A stretch of 5,603 bases of DNA, taken from assembly GCA_017419325.1 (NCBI GenBank), contig JAFOLN010000246.1, positions 1 to 5,603 of the forward strand, in the 5' to 3' direction. The DNA comes from Clostridia bacterium. Its GTDB lineage: Bacteria > Bacillota > Clostridia > Oscillospirales > RGIG577. Every line of letters starts with the position of its first letter. Within the stretch, counting starts at the first letter, position 1. A program made the translations under genes and the position numbers. Below, in pieces: positions 1-4,391 of the stretch. The notes under the pieces are model-generated. The model was not told the origin of the DNA. It saw only the letters and a list, made by a program, of their open reading frames with translations, and did not search any database.

Positions 1-138
1 AGAGGCATACGGGTTCCAGCCGGAATATTTATACATCTGCGGGTCCGCGCCCAGCTTTTCGTGAAGCGCTTCGGCGTCCTCCATGCGGTACCTGCGAAGG
101 CGCAGGCGTCCTGTGACAAGCTCTTTTGTTCCTTCCAT
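1..138 (-). CDS. GNAT family N-acetyltransferase, N-terminal part (cut by window edge)
   Basis: Forty-six codons are visible on the minus strand, starting at the ATG at 138-136 and running off the left edge without a stop. A GAGGTG ribosome binding site (complement of 144-149) lies 5 nt upstream and fixes the start. The peptide begins MEGTKELVTGRLRLRRYRME and continues with DAEAL near residues 21-25 and a SGWNPYA segment near residues 39-45. The pattern 'TxRLxLRRYRMEDAEAL' is the usual first strand and helix of RimJ/RimL-like GNAT proteins, which move an acetyl group from acetyl-CoA to an amine such as a protein N-terminus or a small molecule. The acetyl-CoA binding loop lies in the missing part, so the substrate and even activity cannot be judged. 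The gene is transcribed divergently from the GntR/ABC operon. The family assignment rests only on the N-terminus but the pattern is typical. Confidence 0.82.
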   Translation of the reverse strand, partial: MEGTKELVTGRLRLRRYRMEDAEALHEKLGADPQMYKYSGWNPYAS

Positions 139-212
139 TTACACACCTCAACAAATCGAAGCCGTTCGGGCGCATTTTACATTCGCGCCGCCCGTGACGG
201 TCGTCATGAACA

Positions 213-241
213 ATTATAAAAGAAACCGCGCCTGTTTGCAA
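213..241 (-). promoter_or_regulatory. Predicted sigma-A promoter for the acetyltransferase gene
   Basis: On the minus strand there is a perfect TATAAT (complement of 213-218). A TTGCAA (complement of 236-241, four of six consensus bases) lies 17 bp upstream of it. Transcription would start near 206, giving a leader of about 68 nt before the ATG at 138. This is a motif match only. It lies back to back with the rightward operon promoter, with 17 bp between the two -35 boxes. Confidence 0.55.
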
Positions 242-258
242 ATAATCCGAAAAAACGC

Positions 259-287
259 TTGACAAACGCGCAGGGCTCATTTACAAT
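259..287 (+). promoter_or_regulatory. Sigma-A promoter of the GntR-ABC operon
   Basis: TTGACA at 259-264 is a perfect -35 box. A 17-bp spacer leads to TACAAT at 282-287, five of six bases of the -10 consensus. Transcription should start near 294, inside the left arm of the inverted repeat at 289-317. A promoter this strong followed directly by an operator-like palindrome suggests high expression when derepressed and tight repression otherwise. Confidence 0.82.
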
Positions 288-288
288 A

Positions 289-317
289 CAACTGTACTAC
301 ACGTTATAGTACAGTTG
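289..317. promoter_or_regulatory. Perfect inverted repeat, probable GntR (YtrA-type) operator
   Basis: CAACTGTACTA at 289-299 is repeated exactly in inverted orientation as TAGTACAGTTG at 307-317, with a 7-bp centre (300-306). It begins one base after the -10 box and covers the predicted transcription start, the classical position for a repressor site. The gene just downstream encodes a YtrA-subfamily GntR regulator, a family known for repressing its own operon through such palindromes. The arms could also form a hairpin in the RNA's first bases, but no T-tract follows, so a terminator is unlikely. Binding by this particular protein is inferred. Confidence 0.75.
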
Positions 318-326
318 ATACGGCAA

Positions 327-335
327 AGGGAGGTG
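327..335 (+). promoter_or_regulatory. Ribosome binding site that decides the GTG start of the GntR gene
   Basis: AGGGAGGTG lies 6 nt before the GTG at 342. The open frame extends upstream to a TTG at 315, but that codon lies inside the operator arm, has no binding site of its own, and would put this Shine-Dalgarno sequence within the coding region. GTG 342 is therefore the preferred start. Confidence 0.8.
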
Positions 336-341
336 CAGCGA

Positions 342-725
342 GTGATAGATATCGACGTAAAAAGCCGCGTACCTATCTACAAGCAGATATACAATCAAAT
401 AGAGACCCTCGCCCTTACGGGAGTGTATGAGCCGGGCCGTCAGCTTATGTCGGTCCGCCAGCTTGCGAAGCTTATAGGCATAAACCCCAATACCATAATA
501 AAGGCCTATTCCGAGCTTGAGCAGAACGGCATAATCTATTCCGTGCCCGGACGCGGAAGCTTCATATCCTCCGATTTAAAGGTAGTGAGCGAGGAAAAGC
601 AGACGGAAGTGCTTGAAAGTCTCGGCTCCGCAGCAGAAGCTGCGGCGTCCCTCGGAGTTCCCGAGGAGGCGGCTCTTAAAGCCGTCAGAGATGCATACAA
701 AAAAGAGAAAGAGGTGAAAGAATGA
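342..725 (+). CDS. GntR family transcriptional regulator, YtrA subfamily
   Basis: A 127-residue DNA-binding protein starting at GTG 342. Residues about 5-77 form a GntR winged helix-turn-helix. PIYKQIYNQIE (11-21) is the first helix, SVRQLAKLIGINPNTIIKAY (37-56) contains the helix-turn-helix and the start of the recognition helix, and GRGSFI (70-75) is the wing. Only about 50 residues follow, rich in Ala, Glu and Lys and probably helical. This short tail, in place of the large effector-binding domain of FadR or HutC types, marks the YtrA subfamily and most likely serves dimerisation. Members usually repress an operon of ABC transporter genes that includes their own gene, as here. The stop codon overlaps the ATPase start (ATGA, 722-725), so the two are probably translationally coupled. 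What relieves repression is unknown; in the family it is often cell-envelope-active antibiotics. Confidence 0.93.
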   Translation: MIDIDVKSRVPIYKQIYNQIETLALTGVYEPGRQLMSVRQLAKLIGINPNTIIKAYSELEQNGIIYSVPGRGSFISSDLKVVSEEKQTEVLESLGSAAEAAASLGVPEEAALKAVRDAYKKEKEVKE

Positions 726-1618
726 TACAGGCAGTGAGCGTAAGCAAGTCCTTCCCCGGAGTTAAGGCTCTTGACAACTTGTCCTGCAGCGTAAAGAAGG
801 GCTCCATATACGGACTTATCGGCTCTAACGGCAGCGGAAAATCCACATTGCTTCGACTTCTCTCGGGCATATACAAGCCGGACAGCGGCCTTATAAGGAT
901 AGACGACAAGCCCGTTTTTGAAAACATATACAACAAGGGACGCACGTTCTTTTTATCTGACGACCCGTTCGTCATCTCGAATTATTCGATAAAGGACATG
1001 GCGCGCTATTATAAGATATTCTACCCCAACTGGAGCGACGAACGTTTCAATGAACTTTTGAACATATTCAAGCTTCCGCCGAAGCGCCCCATAAAGAATT
1101 TTTCAAAGGGCATGCAGAAGCAGGCCGCCATACTTTTAGGCATGGCCACCCGCCCCGACTATTATTTCTTCGACGAGACCTTCGACGGGCTCGACCCCGT
1201 TATGAGGCATCTTGTGAAGCGTCTTTTAATGGAAGAGATAGCCGAGCGCGAGGTCACGGTGCTTATGACGTCCCATAACCTGAGGGAGCTTGAAGATATG
1301 TGCGACCACATCGGCCTTCTCCACGGCGGACACATCATTTTCGAGCGCGACATTGACGATATGCGCCTGGGCGTCCATAAGATTCAGATGGCCTTTAAGG
1401 AGCCTCCGGCCAAGGACGCCTTCAAGGACGTGGAATACATGCACTTCGAGCAGCGCGGCAGCGTAACGCTCATGATAGTGCGCGGCAGCGAAAACGAGGT
1501 GATGGAGCGCATGAAGGCGTTCAATCCCGTGATACTCGAAATAATCCCCCTCACGCTGGAGGAGGTATTCATATACGAAATGGAGGTGGCAGGATATGAC
1601 CTCGAAAACCTGCAGTAA
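722..1618 (+). CDS. ABC transporter ATP-binding protein (YtrB/CcmA-like)
   Basis: A 298-residue cytoplasmic ATPase that should power the permease encoded next. It starts at ATG 722, five nt after a GAGGTG site. Visible motifs are an A-loop aromatic at F11, Walker A GSNGSGKS at 34-41, a signature region FSKGMQKQ at 127-134 (LSGGQ-like but divergent), Walker B ending YYFFDE at 147-152 with the catalytic glutamate E152, a D-loop GLD at 156-158, and the H-loop histidine H185 in TSHN. The expected Q-loop glutamine is not seen: the segment reads FFLSDDP (76-82), with an acidic residue at that place. The FYPNWSDERF stretch (100-109) and the C-terminal PLTLEEVFIYEMEVAGYD region fit ATPases paired with YtrA-type regulators. 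All residues for ATP hydrolysis are present, so it is probably active. It is expected to work as a homodimer. Transport substrate unknown. Confidence 0.94.
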   Translation: MIQAVSVSKSFPGVKALDNLSCSVKKGSIYGLIGSNGSGKSTLLRLLSGIYKPDSGLIRIDDKPVFENIYNKGRTFFLSDDPFVISNYSIKDMARYYKIFYPNWSDERFNELLNIFKLPPKRPIKNFSKGMQKQAAILLGMATRPDYYFFDETFDGLDPVMRHLVKRLLMEEIAEREVTVLMTSHNLRELEDMCDHIGLLHGGHIIFERDIDDMRLGVHKIQMAFKEPPAKDAFKDVEYMHFEQRGSVTLMIVRGSENEVMERMKAFNPVILEIIPLTLEEVFIYEMEVAGYDLENLQ

Positions 1619-3812
1619 CGGCACGCTGGTGCGCGAGAACCTGCGCCGCTTCTGGTGGGTGAGCGCGCTGTACTTCATCGCGCTGTTCTTCGTGATACCC
1701 TTCAGGCTGCTCATCTCGCTCGACAGCATAAAAAACGAGCTTCTCTGGGCGGCCGAACGCGCCGCAGAGCTGGGAGTGCCCATCTCTGAGGTTTACACAT
1801 ACGACCTCTTCAACTTTACGGGCGGGCTTGAGGCCGTGGCCTTCATCATAGTGCCCGTGTTCATTGCGGGGCTCTTATACTCCTACATGAACAAAAGAAA
1901 GAGCATCGACACCATACACGCGCTGCCCATAAAGCGCACGAAGCTGTTTTCGTTAAACGCCCTCTCCGGCGTGATAATATACACGCTGCCGCTTGTGGCA
2001 ACGTGCATAATAAGCGCCATTGCGATAAGCATCGCGGGGCTGTGGCCGTATGTGCCCGTTTCACTTATGTTCCTGTGGCTTATTCAGTCGGTGCTGTATC
2101 TGTCGGTATTCTTCGCCATTGCGTGCTTCTTCTCGGTGCTCTCGGGCAACGTGCTCGTTATGGCCATACTTACCTACATCTTCTCCGCGCTGCCCGTAAT
2201 ACTGTACGGTGCGGTGTCCGGAACGCTTTCCTTATGGATGTACGGCTATGACTTCTCGGGAAGCATATCCGACATATGGATAGACATCTCCCCCTGCTCA
2301 TACGTGTTCAAAAGCGCGATGAGCGGCATCGACCCCGCGGCTTCGCCGCTCCCGGGCATACTGTACCTCGTATTCGCGCTTGTGATGTTCCTGCTTGCGT
2401 GCCTCCTTTACAAAAAGCGCCGCAGCGAGAACACCGCCTCCACCATAGCCTTCGGCGCGGCGAAGCCGATAATAAAGTATATCCTTTCCGTGCTGTTTGC
2501 CATACTCTTCGGCTCGGTGATATATTTCATCGCAAACCGCGAAAACGCGGTGCAGCTCATCATAGGATATCTTGTGGGCGCGGCAATAGCATACCTTATA
2601 CTGCACGCCGTTATCCACAGGGATATACGCGCAATAAAGACCGGCAAGGCGGGCCTTATAATACTGCTTATAGTGATATTCGGCGCATCCATGGCGCTTA
2701 CCTTCGACGTGACGGGCTATCAGAAGCGCGTTCCCGAGGCAGGCGAGGTGACGGCCGTATACTTCGACCCCTTCGGCTACAACAATTCGGACGCGCGCAT
2801 CGGCACCGGCTACAAGTCGCCCGAAAGCATAGAGCTTATAAGGAAGATACATCAGTCCTGCGTCGACGCGAAGTTCAATTCGCATTACAGCCTGACGCTT
2901 GACAGAACGGAAACTCCCCCGCTCTATGAGCGCACCCCCGACACACCTTCCGTATACCCCGAGGATCAGTCTTACTACACCATAAACACGCTGTTAAGAT
3001 ACGACCTGGGCGGCCGTGAGCTTACGAGAAGATATACCCTCACGCCCGAGGCATACGAAACGTATCTGCCCGCGCTTCTCGCAACCGAGGAGGGCAAGCG
3101 CAACACCTTCGTTATATTAAATGAAGAGATGTTCGTATACCCCGACAAGCTCTCCATATCGGACAACTACGGCGTGTCCCATGAGATAAGCGACCCCGCG
3201 CAGGTGCGCCTTGTGATAGATTCGCTTAAGCGCGACATCCTTGAGGACCCGGAGCCGTTCACGACAAAGCTCCAGGAGCCCTCCCTCGGCAGCATAAATT
3301 TCACGGCGCGGCTCGTTGACCAAAGCGGCAAGGTTCTGAACGGAGAAACCCCGGACGAGATAGTTGACTACGCGTACCCCATAGGCGGATATACGGTTGA
3401 CAGCACGGAAACCGGCTACTCCGTAAAAGCAGGCTACAGAAACACTATAGCGGCCGCGGCGCAGTGCGGCGTGGAGCTTAAGCCGCTCGATACAGCTGAC
3501 ATATCAACGATACGCCTTTACGCGAACCTCGAAATGTTCGATACCGTTTCGGGCGAAATGACGGACGACTTCTTCAATACGCACGACGGCACAGTGACCG
3601 TAAGCGACCCCGAGGAGATCGCCCAAGTGTACGGCGCGATAAAGGAATACACCCGCATGAGCAGAGGCATGGAGAATCCCTACTTCTATGAGGTGGAGGT
3701 CACCGTGCGCACAAATAACGGCACTGCGAACCTTTACTACACCGTTGACGCATCCGCCCTGCCCGGCTTCGTGTACGAGCGAATGGAGGTCAAGAACCCG
3801 TTCGCAGACTGA
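1596..3812 (+). CDS. ABC-2-type permease with large extracytoplasmic C-terminal domain
   Basis: A 738-residue membrane protein starting at ATG 1596, six nt after GGAGGTGG (1582-1589), which lies inside the ATPase gene; the two genes overlap by 23 nt. I count nine hydrophobic segments, near residues 20-42, 79-98, 124-148, 153-180, 183-207, 252-272, 291-312, 318-340 and 352-370. Basic loops (NKRKS at 99-103, KKRRS at 273-277, HRDIRAIKTGK at 341-351) are all placed inside by this count, which agrees with the positive-inside rule. Residues about 371-738 contain no further membrane segment and should lie outside the cell. The HALPIKRTKLF motif (108-118) in the second cytoplasmic loop is typical of permeases found beside YtrA-type regulators and probably contacts the ATPase. 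The exported half may match the DUF6449 domain; this is from memory and uncertain. Function is inferred as export or envelope-stress defence; substrate unknown. Confidence 0.9.
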   Translation: MTSKTCSNGTLVRENLRRFWWVSALYFIALFFVIPFRLLISLDSIKNELLWAAERAAELGVPISEVYTYDLFNFTGGLEAVAFIIVPVFIAGLLYSYMNKRKSIDTIHALPIKRTKLFSLNALSGVIIYTLPLVATCIISAIAISIAGLWPYVPVSLMFLWLIQSVLYLSVFFAIACFFSVLSGNVLVMAILTYIFSALPVILYGAVSGTLSLWMYGYDFSGSISDIWIDISPCSYVFKSAMSGIDPAASPLPGILYLVFALVMFLLACLLYKKRRSENTASTIAFGAAKPIIKYILSVLFAILFGSVIYFIANRENAVQLIIGYLVGAAIAYLILHAVIHRDIRAIKTGKAGLIILLIVIFGASMALTFDVTGYQKRVPEAGEVTAVYFDPFGYNNSDARIGTGYKSPESIELIRKIHQSCVDAKFNSHYSLTLDRTETPPLYERTPDTPSVYPEDQSYYTINTLLRYDLGGRELTRRYTLTPEAYETYLPALLATEEGKRNTFVILNEEMFVYPDKLSISDNYGVSHEISDPAQVRLVIDSLKRDILEDPEPFTTKLQEPSLGSINFTARLVDQSGKVLNGETPDEIVDYAYPIGGYTVDSTETGYSVKAGYRNTIAAAAQCGVELKPLDTADISTIRLYANLEMFDTVSGEMTDDFFNTHDGTVTVSDPEEIAQVYGAIKEYTRMSRGMENPYFYEVEVTVRTNNGTANLYYTVDASALPGFVYERMEVKNPFAD

Positions 3813-3851
3813 AATACGCCCATCCTTTTTAAACCCCATTTCTATAGACAG

Positions 3852-3899
3852 ACCGAAAGAGCCCCCGCCGATCCAGGCGGAGGGCTCTTTCGGTTTTTT
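3852..3899 (+). terminator. Strong intrinsic terminator of the GntR-ABC operon
   Basis: The left arm at 3852-3869 pairs with the right arm at 3876-3894 to form an 18-bp stem with a single bulged A at 3881 and a 6-nt loop (3870-3875). Six T residues follow at 3894-3899. It sits 40 nt after the permease stop codon. No matching A-tract precedes the left arm, so it should work only for rightward transcription. Confidence 0.93.
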
Positions 3900-4187
3900 A
3901 AATTTATATAATAATTTGTCATTATTTATCATTCGCAATATATTATTACATTTAGCCTGTTTATATGATATTTTTGGATGATATTTTATGTGTATTGTTC
4001 CCCATATATGCATACGTAAAATTGATGTGTTTTTTCTAATACTTTTTTATTATTTATTTGGGAAATCAACTGCATTCTATTCATAATTTCATAACATTTA
4101 GTCATTTTTCATTAAAATCTTTTATGCAAGTTTTATATTTGTCTAAGATTTAACAAGGTTTTTTTATGAAAAATATATAAAAACCTA
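3900..4187. other. AT-rich intergenic stretch without a recognisable gene
   Basis: About 290 bp of very AT-rich DNA between the terminator and the promoter of the transporter gene, in sharp contrast with the GC-rich genes on both sides. I see no ORF with a ribosome binding site on either strand, no tRNA-like fold and no transposon ends. The only local repeat noted is ATGATATTTT, at 3965-3974 and again at 3978-3987 (13-bp period). The right end is A/T-tract rich and could act as an upstream promoter element. Otherwise I see nothing in it. Confidence 0.7.
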
Positions 4188-4217
4188 TTGACACGAGCCA
4201 ATAAAAAAGGGTATATT
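4188..4217 (+). promoter_or_regulatory. Sigma-A promoter of the MFS transporter gene
   Basis: A perfect TTGACA at 4188-4193 and TATATT (five of six consensus bases) at 4212-4217 are separated by 18 bp. A/T-rich tracts just upstream could serve as an UP element. Transcription would start near 4224, leaving a leader of about 168 nt before ATG 4392. A second, weaker possibility is TACAAT at 4361-4366 with a poor -35 (TTGTAG, 4338-4343), which would give a very short leader. Confidence 0.7.
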
Positions 4218-4259
4218 ATTACATGTCAAGAAACGCATAAGGTCATGCAAAAAAACGGA

Positions 4260-4277
4260 TTGTTGTGAGAAAAACAA
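4260..4277. promoter_or_regulatory. Rex-like inverted repeat in the MFS gene leader
   Basis: TTGTT at 4260-4264 and AACAA at 4273-4277 form an 18-bp inverted repeat with an 8-bp centre. This spacing equals that of the redox repressor Rex (NADH/NAD+ sensor), whose consensus in Firmicutes is TTGTTAANNNNTTAACAA. The outer five bases of both arms match and the inner two of each arm do not, so ten of 14 defined bases agree. It lies about 36-53 bp downstream of the predicted transcription start. It could also be a chance repeat in AT-rich DNA or a weak RNA hairpin. Confidence 0.3.
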
Positions 4278-4339
4278 TATCGTGATTTAAAGTAAATAAA
4301 TGTTTTTTGACGGATTTTGAAGATTTTCTTACATAGTTT

Positions 4340-4384
4340 GTAGGCGGTTTACGCTTATTATACAATTTTATTTTTTAAGGAGGG
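4340..4384 (+). promoter_or_regulatory. Leader hairpin, T-rich tract and ribosome binding site of the MFS gene
   Basis: TAGGCG (4341-4346) can pair with CGCTTA (4352-4357) around a 5-nt loop, with one G-U pair. After a T-rich stretch (4367-4376) comes the strong Shine-Dalgarno AAGGAGGG at 4377-4384, seven nt before ATG 4392. The ribosome binding site is certain. The hairpin is short and its T-tract begins several nt beyond the stem, so an attenuator role is only a possibility. Confidence 0.5.
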
Positions 4385-4391
4385 AATCTTT

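Noticed and set aside
315..341. Upstream TTG start extending the GntR protein by nine residues
   Set aside because: It lies in the operator arm, has no ribosome binding site, and would place the clear AGGGAGGTG site inside the gene; GTG 342 gives the normal N-terminus for the family.
1226..1783. Minus-strand frame of 185 codons opposite the ATPase and permease junction
   Set aside because: It is the reverse of two well-supported genes and shows no start signal.
2276..2902. Long plus-strand frame inside the permease gene (208 codons)
   Set aside because: Arg- and His-rich out-of-frame translation of GC-rich coding DNA; the permease frame has coherent membrane segments over the same bases.
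3504..4013. Minus-strand open frame of 169 codons crossing the permease end and the terminator
   Set aside because: Most of it is the reverse of permease codons and the terminator stem, there is no ribosome binding site at its start, and the translation resembles no known protein pattern.
3965..4039. Small hydrophobic 24-codon ORF (MIFLDDILCVLF...) in the AT-rich gap
   Set aside because: No ribosome binding site and no promoter nearby; expected by chance in AT-rich DNA.
4223..4320. Three very short leader ORFs (5-7 codons, starting at 4223, 4245 and 4300) as possible leader peptides
   Set aside because: None has a properly spaced Shine-Dalgarno sequence, none has a telling run of one amino acid, and the first would start at the predicted transcription start itself.
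3900..4391. Insertion sequence remnant or CRISPR-like repeats in the AT-rich gap
   Set aside because: No terminal inverted repeats, no target duplication, no transposase fragment and no regularly spaced repeat units; the only direct repeat is 10 bp long and occurs twice.
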